From NCBI GenBank assembly GCA_020445165.1, contig JAGRHE010000097.1:1-9903 (forward strand): DNA of 9,903 nucleotides. The letters run 5' to 3'. This DNA is from Gammaproteobacteria bacterium (GTDB lineage: Bacteria > Pseudomonadota > Gammaproteobacteria > Chromatiales > Sedimenticolaceae). Shown in pieces: positions 1 through 5,309 of this stretch. The translations under genes were made by a program, and so were the position numbers. The notes under the pieces were generated by a model. The model searched no databases, was not told the DNA's origin, and saw only the letters and a program-made list of their open reading frames with translations. The first letter of the stretch is position 1, and every line of letters starts with the position of its first letter.

Positions 1-131
1 TGGCTGGCGTGTTCGGACCGGGCGACGTGATCCACGTCAACGTCGACAACGACGGCCTGGTCTTCTCGCGCGGCAGCAATGTCGATGTCGACGAAGAGGG
101 CGCTGTGATCGAGGGTGAACTGGTCGATTGA
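1..131 (+). CDS. clpB: C-terminal end of a ClpB-type AAA+ disaggregase (partial)
   Basis: The frame that starts its first full codon at base 3 is open from the window edge to TGA at 129-131 and gives 42 residues. It contains GVFGPGDVIHVNVD followed by LVFSRG and an acidic tail. This resembles the end of the D2 small domain of ClpB, where a 'GxFxPGDxIxVDV...LxF' beta segment lies close to the C-terminus. ClpB is a cytoplasmic hexameric ATPase that works with DnaK to pull apart protein aggregates. No AAA+ motif (Walker A/B) lies inside the window, so the assignment rests on this short tail alone; another Clp ATPase (ClpA/ClpC class) is the main alternative. An intrinsic terminator follows 13 bases after the stop, so this gene ends its transcript. 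Confidence 0.6.
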   Translation, partial: AGVFGPGDVIHVNVDNDGLVFSRGSNVDVDEEGAVIEGELVD

Positions 132-144
132 CCGTGTCGCCGCA

Positions 145-178
145 GCAGGGCGGGCCACGTGGCCCGCCCTGCGCTTTT
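145..178 (+). terminator. Intrinsic terminator after the clpB-like gene
   Basis: Bases 145-172 form a perfect 28-base palindrome (12-14 bp stem, GC-rich, centred on the ACGT at 157-160), followed by GCTTTT at 173-178. It lies 13 bases beyond the stop codon at 129-131, the expected place for a rho-independent terminator. Confidence 0.88.
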
Positions 179-193
179 CACGTGACGGCCGGT

Positions 194-298
194 GCCATTG
201 TCTGGCGCAGGCTGCACTTGCCATCGTCAGGCACAGTCCGACCTACCCGGATCAGCCATCGCACACAGCGTAGGGCAGACTGTGCCTGCCGCGATGGC
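194..298. repeat. Intergenic element of degenerate direct and inverted copies of a ~17-base motif
   Basis: The motif GCCATCGTCAGGCACAG occurs at 220-236. A second direct copy with three mismatches lies at 194-210, a shortened direct copy starts at 255 (GCCATCGCACACAG), and an inverted copy lies at 280-298. Bases 221-246 and 270-297 also pair as an imperfect inverted repeat (CCATCG/CGATGG, CAGGCACAGTC/GACTGTGCCTG, CCTAC/GTAGG) around a loop of about 23 bases. No convincing coding frame covers it. The form suits a dispersed intergenic palindromic repeat (REP- or MITE-like), but copies elsewhere in the genome cannot be seen from here. Confidence 0.6.
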
Positions 299-354
299 CC
301 ATATCCCGCCGTCCGTAGCGGATCTGTTACGCTTTCCCGCTCTGGCTTTCTTGC

Positions 355-1164
355 ATGATATCTGTATCGATGTCGGCGCCCGATCTTGGCAGTCTCGTGT
401 TTCGCACCCGCGACGACGAAGGTGAGATTCGTGTCCACGAAGATGACCGTTGTCGCTACCTGACGTTCGGCAACGAGGTCGAACAGAGTTGCGTCGAACT
501 CGCCCGACCGGCGCGCCTTGCCTATGTCTACACCCAGGCCATGATGCTGGCACTGCTGCTGCATCCGCAGCCGCGCAGTGCACTGCTGCTGGGAGTTGGC
601 GGCGGCAGCCTGCTGCGTGCACTGCGTGCCGCCGCGCGCGGATTGCGCATCACCGGTATCGAACGACGCGCCGCGGTACTCGATGTCGCACGTGCCTGGT
701 TCGGGTTGCCCGAAGACCGGCGTGTGCAGCTGGTGTGCGATGAGGCGGATGCGTATCTTCGCAATACGTCCGACCGTTTCGATTTGCTGTTTGCCGACCT
801 CTACCATGCCGACGGCATGTACCCTGAGCAACTGGCGGCCGAGTTTCTTGCCAGCTGCAGGATGTGCCTGGAGGCCGATGGTGTGCTCGTCGTCAATCAA
901 TGGGCCAGCGAACTGGATCGCCATGGGGCGCTACTTGGCAATCTCGGCGAGGTGTTCGGCGGGCAGGTGCTTCACCTGCACGTGCAGGGTGGAAACATCC
1001 TGAGTTTCGCTTTCAACGGGGCCCTGCCAAAGATCGATCGCGGCATCTGGCTGGATGCTGCGCAGGCACTAGGGCAGCGCCTGGATATTCCGCTGCAGCG
1101 CCAGGCGCGCAACCTGTGGCGGCAGAATGCCGAGGTGCTGCGCGTGGCAAGGTATCGGCGCTGA
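355..1164 (+). CDS. Spermidine/spermine synthase-like class I methyltransferase-fold protein
   Basis: The 269-residue product has the Rossmann fold typical of spermidine synthases and class I methyltransferases. Visible elements are a nucleotide-binding loop LLLGVGGGSLLRAL (about 77-90), an acidic residue at the end of the next strand (GIER, E103), CDEADAYL (128-135, usual adenine contact), and a catalytic-loop-like FDLLFADLYHADG (142-154). The first 60 residues match the N-terminal beta region of the family in position. Classical SpeE enzymes have GGGDGG and DxxDPxGP; here these read GVGGGS and DLYHADG, and no speD gene is adjacent, so true aminopropyl transfer is doubtful. It is probably cytoplasmic, as no signal peptide is seen. 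Neither ATG 355 nor the in-frame ATG 370 has a good SD; 370 is a serious alternative start. It stops 9 bases before the convergent small gene. Confidence 0.85.
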   Translation: MISVSMSAPDLGSLVFRTRDDEGEIRVHEDDRCRYLTFGNEVEQSCVELARPARLAYVYTQAMMLALLLHPQPRSALLLGVGGGSLLRALRAAARGLRITGIERRAAVLDVARAWFGLPEDRRVQLVCDEADAYLRNTSDRFDLLFADLYHADGMYPEQLAAEFLASCRMCLEADGVLVVNQWASELDRHGALLGNLGEVFGGQVLHLHVQGGNILSFAFNGALPKIDRGIWLDAAQALGQRLDIPLQRQARNLWRQNAEVLRVARYRR

Positions 1165-1173
1165 GCGAAGTCC

Positions 1174-1377
1174 CTAGCCGGACTTGAGCGCTTCGATGCG
1201 TTGCCGCACCGCTTCGCCGAGGTCCGGCTCGTCGACGATTTTCATCACGTCCTGCAATGCTTCGTCGCATGCCTGGTCACGGCTCAGGGCGAACTGGCGC
1301 AGCAGGGCGTTCCAATCCTCCCCCGCCGGGTAGCTGTCGTCGCCCCACCAGGCGATCGCATGGTCTTTGGGTGTCAT
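1174..1377 (-). CDS. Small hypothetical protein, 67 residues
   Basis: The frame runs from ATG at 1377-1375 to TAG at 1176-1174. The product starts MTPKDHAIAWWGDDSYPAGEDW and continues as a mainly helical, acidic stretch (CDEALQDVMKIVDEPDLGEA) ending in IEALKSG. There is no signal peptide, membrane segment or cysteine pair, so a small soluble cytoplasmic protein is likely. I do not recognise the family. It is supported by its fit between the convergent methyltransferase-like gene and the upstream haem protein gene, and by protein-like composition rather than the Arg/Ala/Pro-rich look of antisense shadows in GC-rich DNA. No strong SD is visible before the ATG (GATCCCTG just upstream). It may be read from the haem protein transcript, although a hairpin lies between them. 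Confidence 0.6.
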   Translation of the reverse strand: MTPKDHAIAWWGDDSYPAGEDWNALLRQFALSRDQACDEALQDVMKIVDEPDLGEAVRQRIEALKSG

Positions 1378-1473
1378 CAGGGATCATCACGGCTGGTTGC
1401 TGGTGGATGCCCCGCAGACTAGCACGCGTCGCCCGGCCGGTTTTCCCGTAGCAGTCCTTCCGAGGTAGGGCGT

Positions 1474-1497
1474 CGCCCCGGTACATGGACCGGGGCG
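1474..1497 (-). terminator. GC-rich stem-loop just after the DUF3365-type gene
   Basis: CGCCCCGGT (1474-1482) pairs perfectly with ACCGGGGCG (1489-1497) around a six-base loop, giving a 9-bp stem 8 bases after the stop codon at 1508-1506. On the minus strand no T-run follows it, so it may be an inefficient terminator or an mRNA 3'-end stabilising structure rather than a classical intrinsic terminator. Confidence 0.45.
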
Positions 1498-1505
1498 AAT
1501 GAGTC

Positions 1506-2072
1506 TCAAAGTGGTTTGCTGAAGGTGAATGCACCACGGATATCGCCCACCGCAAAACCACGTGCGGCATCCTGTGGGTAGAGCTGCATCAGCTTTTCTT
1601 CCACATCGGGCTTGATCTCGGCGGCATGGCAATTGAGGCAGACCTGCTCGGTTCCAATTGCTTTCATGTAGCGGAACGCTGGGCCATTCGCGCCGTTCAC
1701 GGTCTCGGCGAATTCCATCGTCGCCACCGCTTCTCCGGCCGCCTTGCGCCGTTCGAATTCGATCAGCACGTTGCGTTCCCAGTCATCGGGTACGTTATTC
1801 GGGTTGCGCAACTTCAGGCTGGTGCGGCCCACGTCCCAGCCGGATTCGGTACCAACCGATGCCGCGATCATCGGTGCCTTGACCGAGCAGACGTCGATGG
1901 TCGCAACCGGACCTCCCGATTTCATGCCGGCGGCAACCTCGGCCTTGAGTTGGCCACCGAACTGTTTTGCCAGGCTGCGTGCCTGCTCGACCATTCCCTT
2001 TTCTTCAGTGCTGGTGGCGATGACACTGCCAGCTGCCAGCATACCCACGAGTATCAATCCAGCTGCTTTCAT
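1506..2072 (-). CDS. Exported DUF3365 (Tll0287-like) haem-domain protein with one CxxCH motif
   Basis: With the start at 2072 the product has 188 residues. MKAAGLILVGMLAAGSVIATS is a signal peptide or N-terminal membrane anchor, placing the domain in the periplasm. The rest fits the DUF3365 family: VCSVKAPMIA with C62, then RTSLKLRNPNNVPDDWE (84-99), a haem-attachment motif CLNCH at 145-149, and the closing GDIRGAFTF. Family members are single-domain c-type haem proteins, often fused to or encoded beside sensors of redox or gas signals; this one stands alone, so its role is unknown. An ATG further upstream (2135) would add 21 residues, but the start at 2072 has an SD and puts the signal peptide at the N-terminus. 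The transpeptidase-like gene lies 87 bases upstream on the same strand, so co-transcription is possible. Confidence 0.85.
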   Translation of the reverse strand: MKAAGLILVGMLAAGSVIATSTEEKGMVEQARSLAKQFGGQLKAEVAAGMKSGGPVATIDVCSVKAPMIAASVGTESGWDVGRTSLKLRNPNNVPDDWERNVLIEFERRKAAGEAVATMEFAETVNGANGPAFRYMKAIGTEQVCLNCHAAEIKPDVEEKLMQLYPQDAARGFAVGDIRGAFTFSKPL

Positions 2073-2076
2073 GAGG

Positions 2077-2082
2077 TCCCTC
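2077..2082 (-). promoter_or_regulatory. Shine-Dalgarno site that fixes the DUF3365 protein start
   Basis: On the minus strand GAGGGA is followed by CCTC and then ATG at 2072-2070. This favours the start at 2072 over the in-frame ATG at 2135, which would bury the hydrophobic signal peptide inside the protein. Confidence 0.65.
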
Positions 2083-2159
2083 GACGTTGTTATGGATGCG
2101 CGGCGAATGATGCCGCGAAAGCGCGCTTGTATCACCGGTGAATCGCAGGGAAACTTCGT

Positions 2160-3704
2160 TCAGCTGATCTGAAAAACACCGCCGCGCCGGGGGTCGCCGG
2201 CGCCGCTGAATGTGCGGCCATCCCAGCACACGGTGTGGGTGCCGCCGAAGAATAGGTTGTGCGAGTCCCAGCAGCGGTTCTGCGGGTAGGTCTCTTTCAG
2301 TTTTGCCAATGCTGCGTCGTCGAAGCCGGGCTCGATGTCGAGTTGCCCGCGTTCGAAATGGATACGGGGCGCGTTGACCGCCTGCTCCGGCGGCAACCCG
2401 AAGTCGATCAGGTTGCTGAGCGTCTGCAGGATCGCGGTACGCAGCCTGTTCGAGCCGCCGGAACCGATCGCAACCAGTTGCCGTTCCTTCTCGGCCAGCG
2501 TCGGTGCCATCATCGAACTGACCCGGACATCGCATGGCCAGCGGTTGAACCCGTTCGGGTTGAGATCCTCTTCGCCGAGCATGTTGTTCAGCATGATGCC
2601 GGTGCCGGGCAGGATCCGACCGCTGCCTTCACCGTTCGACAGGGTCAGTGATGCCAGGTTGCCATCGGCGTCGATGGCACTGATGTGGGTGGTGCCACGG
2701 TTGTTGACCGGATGGCCCCTGACTGCCTCCCGGTAGGCCTGCATCAGCTGCCGGTGCTTTTCGTTGCGTTGCAGCATGCCGTCGTCGCGGGCGACATTGG
2801 TGTGGGTCATGACATGCGCCAGGATATGCAGATGTCCGGCACTGCCGAAACCGGCGGCGGCCAGGTCCTGGCTGTCGAGCATGCTCAGCGCGTAGTTGAT
2901 CAGAGTACCGCCCGATGACGGGCTCGGGTTGGTTGCAACGCGCCATCCCCGGTAGCGATGCTGTAGCGGGGATCGTTCGATCACCCGGTAATTCGCAAGG
3001 TCGTCGTGCTCCAGGTGACCGCCGCTTTCGTTACTCAGACCGATCAGACGTTTGCCGATCTCGCCGTCGTAGAAGGGTGCGTCACCCTCTTCACCGATCC
3101 AGGCCAGGGTATCGGCGAGATCGGCCTGGTGGAAGACGTGGCCTTCACCGCTCAGCGCCACCTCGCCATAGATTGCCCGGGCCTGCGCTGTCGCAACATA
3201 GATCGGTTGCACGATGCTGAAGATGTAGGCCTGCAGTCCATTGATACGCACCCCGTCGCGTGCATAGCGGATCGCCGGGGCCACGATCTCGGTCAGTGGC
3301 AGTCGGCCGAGCCGGCGTTGGCAATGCAGCAGGCCGCGTACGCTGCCGGGGGTCGCGATGGCGCCGCTACCGATGTGGAACTCCTGTTGCGCGGTGCCGA
3401 AGTCGGCCACGACAGGATAGAAGTCGGTGTCGTCGAGTGGGCGTCGCTGGCGTGGCGTCTGGACGAAAAAATCGTACAGCGTCGGTTGCTGTCCGCTGGG
3501 GCGGGCGAGCAGGAAGCCACCACCGCCGAGCGAGGTCAGTACCGGCTCGACCACGCAGGCGGCACACATCGCGGCCAGCGCGGCATCGAAGGCGTTGCCG
3601 CCGATCTCGAACATCTGGCTGCCGGCCTCCACCGTCAGTGGGTGACCGGCGGCCAATGCGCCTTTGGCTGTGCCGGAACGGCGTAACCTGTTCATGCCGG
3701 TCAT
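2160..3704 (-). CDS. Gamma-glutamyltranspeptidase-like Ntn-hydrolase
   Basis: The 514-residue product has the order of a GGT precursor: GTAKGALAAGHPLTVEAG near the start, EPVLTSLGGGGFLL (53-66), IATPGSVRGLL (116-126), NPSPSSGGTLI (259-269), the self-cleavage and nucleophile site RGTTHISAIDADG (336-348, T338 first residue of the predicted small subunit), PGTGIMLNNMLGEEDLNP (366-383), RVSSMMAPT (394-402), the oxyanion-region glycines in GSGGSNR (414-420) and a closing DPRRGGVFQIS. GGTs hydrolyse or transfer the gamma-glutamyl group of glutathione and related compounds. Two oddities: no signal peptide is seen, so it would be cytoplasmic, whereas E. coli GGT is periplasmic; and the position of E. 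coli Arg114 (DFREMAP) reads DFFVQTP here. The substrate may therefore not be glutathione. ATG 3695 is an alternative start; neither has a strong SD. Confidence 0.9.
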   Translation of the reverse strand: MTGMNRLRRSGTAKGALAAGHPLTVEAGSQMFEIGGNAFDAALAAMCAACVVEPVLTSLGGGGFLLARPSGQQPTLYDFFVQTPRQRRPLDDTDFYPVVADFGTAQQEFHIGSGAIATPGSVRGLLHCQRRLGRLPLTEIVAPAIRYARDGVRINGLQAYIFSIVQPIYVATAQARAIYGEVALSGEGHVFHQADLADTLAWIGEEGDAPFYDGEIGKRLIGLSNESGGHLEHDDLANYRVIERSPLQHRYRGWRVATNPSPSSGGTLINYALSMLDSQDLAAAGFGSAGHLHILAHVMTHTNVARDDGMLQRNEKHRQLMQAYREAVRGHPVNNRGTTHISAIDADGNLASLTLSNGEGSGRILPGTGIMLNNMLGEEDLNPNGFNRWPCDVRVSSMMAPTLAEKERQLVAIGSGGSNRLRTAILQTLSNLIDFGLPPEQAVNAPRIHFERGQLDIEPGFDDAALAKLKETYPQNRCWDSHNLFFGGTHTVCWDGRTFSGAGDPRRGGVFQIS

Positions 3705-3751
3705 TATGCGGGCAGCCGGCTGTTACTGCGCAGCATTGAAGACCGCGCAAC

Positions 3752-3776
3752 GAAAAAGCGCGCCCGAAGGCGCGCT
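3752..3776 (-). terminator. Intrinsic terminator of the sulfur-globule-like gene
   Basis: On the minus strand AGCGCGCC-TTCG-GGCGCGCT forms a perfect 8-bp stem with a stable TTCG tetraloop, followed at once by TTTTCG (complement of the A-run at 3753-3757). It lies 21 bases after the stop codon of the repeat protein and separates it from the transpeptidase-like gene. Confidence 0.93.
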
Positions 3777-3797
3777 CGAGACCGTAAAGAAATCGAT

Positions 3798-4190
3798 TTA
3801 TTTCTTGTCGGTCTTGGTCGTCGCCGACGGCGTGCTCTTGGTGGTGCTCTTGGTGGTACTCGGGTAGGTGTAGCTCGGCGTTGCATAGTTGTAGCCACCG
3901 TAGTTCGGGTAGCCACCGCCCCAACCCCACGGGCTGCCGCCCCAGCCGCCGTAGCCAGGATATCCGCCGCCCCAGCCGTAGCCCGGGTAACCGCCGCCCC
4001 AACCCCACGGGCTGCCGCCCCAGTTGTTGCCCCAGCCATTACCCCAGCCATTGCCCCAGCCGTTGTTCCAGCCGCCCCAGTTCCACGGACTGCCGCCCCA
4101 GTTGCCCCAGAAGGCACTGGCGCTGGTGGTGGCGGCGATTGCTGCGGCTCCGACCAGCCCGGTCAGCAGCTTCTTGTGAGTCATTTTCAT
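3798..4190 (-). CDS. Exported Gly/Trp/Tyr-rich repeat protein, sulfur globule protein-like
   Basis: The 130-residue product begins with a clear Sec signal peptide: MKMTHKK, the hydrophobic run LLTGLVGAAAIAA, and an AxA-type site TTSASA before FWGNWG, so cleavage after A26 is expected. The mature 104 residues have 15 tryptophans and no cysteine, and no charged residue until K114. They hold three 26-residue units, each opening with WGGSPW (31, 57, 83), then GWGN or GGGYPGYG sub-repeats, and a Thr/Ser/Lys tail (STTKSTTKSTPS). Size, export signal and composition recall the structural proteins SgpA/SgpB that coat intracellular sulfur globules in purple sulfur bacteria such as Allochromatium vinosum. 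A different low-complexity envelope or matrix protein is the alternative. A strong SD and its own terminator make it a single-gene unit, likely well expressed. Confidence 0.82.
   Translation of the reverse strand: MKMTHKKLLTGLVGAAAIAATTSASAFWGNWGGSPWNWGGWNNGWGNGWGNGWGNNWGGSPWGWGGGYPGYGWGGGYPGYGGWGGSPWGWGGGYPNYGGYNYATPSYTYPSTTKSTTKSTPSATTKTDKK
3867..4100 (-). repeat. Three 78-bp in-frame tandem units within the sulfur-globule-like gene
   Basis: A 30-base block at 3916-3945 is repeated identically at 3994-4023 and with 26 of 30 matches at 4072-4101. The spacing is exactly 78 bases each time, so each unit encodes 26 residues opening with WGGSPW. Two units being identical over the block suggests recent duplication or gene conversion inside the gene. 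Confidence 0.85.
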
Positions 4191-4196
4191 TTCTAG

Positions 4197-4203
4197 TCCC
4201 TCC
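4197..4203 (-). promoter_or_regulatory. Strong Shine-Dalgarno site of the sulfur-globule-like gene
   Basis: On the minus strand GGAGGGA is followed by the six bases CTAGAA and then ATG at 4190-4188. This supports the first ATG over the second one two codons later (MKM) and suggests efficient translation. Confidence 0.8.
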
Positions 4204-4343
4204 GGTTAAGGATCGTTGCGATATTCAATATTGATTCCATGCCCCGGGCACGAACAACCCGCGTTGCCATCGGCCCTGATCGGGGACGTCCTGAATTGTC
4301 CGACATGCAATGGTTCGGGTGACCGCCCGATTCTTTTCGTCGG

Positions 4344-4838
4344 CTAGTCAGTTCCGATGCGGTCGGTAGCCGCAGTATAGCTGCGAGTTGAGCCGGACTT
4401 GTAGTTGACCGTGCTCGGCCGTTGCCGGAACTGCTTGAGAAGACGCTGACACTGGCGCAGGCTGAAGTCGATACCGTAATTGGCGCTGAGATGGCTCTGC
4501 AGCAGTTTGCCCTGCCATTTCTTGCCTTCCAGGCTGAAATAGGCGGGCGGATTCTCGAGATCCTGCTTCAGACGCTTCCACTCCTCGTTCGACAGTTTCG
4601 GTGGACGTCCCGGGCTGCTCTCATCCATCAGGCCGTTCAGTCCGTTGTCGGCGAAGCGTTTGCGCCAGCGCTCGAGCGTGCGCGTGTGCTCGCCAAGCCA
4701 GTCCGCGACCTGGTTCGGGCGATGGCCTTCCGCAATCAGCAGCACGCAAAGCGCCCTGTAGCAGAACCGCTGTTCACGCGACCCGCTGACGTGATGGCGC
4801 ACGGCATTTCTGAGTTGCGCGATCTCCGTTGTATCCAT
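4344..4838 (-). CDS. Solitary winged-helix protein related to the N-terminal part of IS630-type transposases
   Basis: From ATG 4838 the product has 164 residues. A homeodomain-like helix-turn-helix spans about 24-62 (EGHRPNQVADWLGEHTRTLERWRKRF), a basic hinge GRPPKLS lies at 77-83, and a second winged-helix segment spans about 105-140 (KWQGKLLQSHLSANYGIDFS, then LRQCQRLLKQF). This two-part layout is that of the DNA-binding half of IS630-type transposases. No DDE catalytic domain follows: none of the three downstream frames on this strand looks like one, and the intact repeat-protein gene starts 153 bases on. It is either the first ORF of a decayed element or a domesticated DNA-binding protein. 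An in-frame ATG at 4865 would add 9 residues; 4838 is preferred because GGGAAGAGAG lies just before it. Confidence 0.72.
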   Translation of the reverse strand: MDTTEIAQLRNAVRHHVSGSREQRFCYRALCVLLIAEGHRPNQVADWLGEHTRTLERWRKRFADNGLNGLMDESSPGRPPKLSNEEWKRLKQDLENPPAYFSLEGKKWQGKLLQSHLSANYGIDFSLRQCQRLLKQFRQRPSTVNYKSGSTRSYTAATDRIGTD

Positions 4839-5046
4839 GTCTCTCTTCCCGGTGCGCAGACACACCGATGTTGACTTGGTATCAGTATTAACAAATCCTC
4901 ATGCAGAACTGTTGGCAAACTCGTGAACATTTGACCCCGGTCAGCATTTGGCCGTCCGGGCATTGGGTCCGGTGGCGTGGGAAAATCCTGCGTGGAGAGG
5001 TCAGCCGGCAGCTGCGGCAAGGTTTTGTGGCGCGCAGTGGTCGCGC

Positions 5047-5280
5047 TCAGTCGCTGCCGGGCGGGGTCGTCGAGGGAGCTGGCTGGGTCGCGGCCTTCTC
5101 TTCAGCTGCGTATTTGAGGCGCTGTGCCTTCTTTTTTTCGACCAGCTCGATGTATTCCTTCGGTGTCATCGATGCGCCGGTTTCCGGCCGCTTGGTCGGC
5201 AGGTAATAGCCGGCGATCACCGCGACAATGATTGCCAGCAGCAGGATGTAGACGTTGGTGCGGTTGCGTGTTCTCGCCAT
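5047..5280 (-). CDS. Small single-pass membrane protein, unknown function
   Basis: The 77-residue product starts with a basic segment (MARTRNRTN), followed by one clear transmembrane helix at about 10-28 (VYILLLAIIVAVIAGYYLP). After that come a hydrophilic region with TPKEYIELVEKKKAQRLKYA, probably helical, and a flexible Pro/Thr tail (TQPAPSTTPPGSD). I do not recognise a named family. It starts 29 bases after the stop of the ATPase gene on the same strand, without a visible terminator between, so it may be the last gene of the HAD-permease-ATPase unit. No strong SD is seen; GGCGG directly adjoins the ATG. Its membrane orientation is not clear, since both flanks carry positive charge. Confidence 0.7.
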   Translation of the reverse strand: MARTRNRTNVYILLLAIIVAVIAGYYLPTKRPETGASMTPKEYIELVEKKKAQRLKYAAEEKAATQPAPSTTPPGSD

Positions 5281-5309
5281 CCGCCGATGGTATCAGCCTG
5301 CCGGCCGCC

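Noticed and set aside
178..924. Long minus-strand open frame (248 codons) opposite the methyltransferase-like gene
   Set aside because: It is antisense to a gene with clear fold motifs, rich in Arg, Gln and His, and covers the intergenic repeat; it looks like a GC-rich frame shadow.
2099..2117. CGCGGC/GCCGCG hairpin in the leader of the haem protein gene, considered as a terminator or riboswitch part
   Set aside because: A 6-bp stem without a T-run and without a recognisable riboswitch core.
3704..4117. Minus-strand frame giving an Ala/Gly/Thr-rich repeat protein (137 codons)
   Set aside because: It is the repeat region of the sulfur-globule-like gene read in another frame; the correct frame has the SD, signal peptide and a terminator after its stop.
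4207..4240. Possible promoter elements and the palindrome TCAATATTGA upstream of the sulfur-globule-like gene
   Set aside because: No -35/-10 pair with good match and spacing stood out, and a 10-base palindrome alone is too weak to call an operator.
4315..4340. Stem TCGGG/CCCGA followed by TTCTTTT on the plus strand, terminator-like
   Set aside because: Only a 5-bp stem with a broken T-run, and there is no plus-strand gene upstream that it could end; on the minus strand the T-run is on the wrong side.
4985..5046. Terminator search after the small membrane protein gene (GCGCG/CGCGC stem near 5030-5046)
   Set aside because: Short stem with no T-run on the minus strand; not enough to call a terminator.
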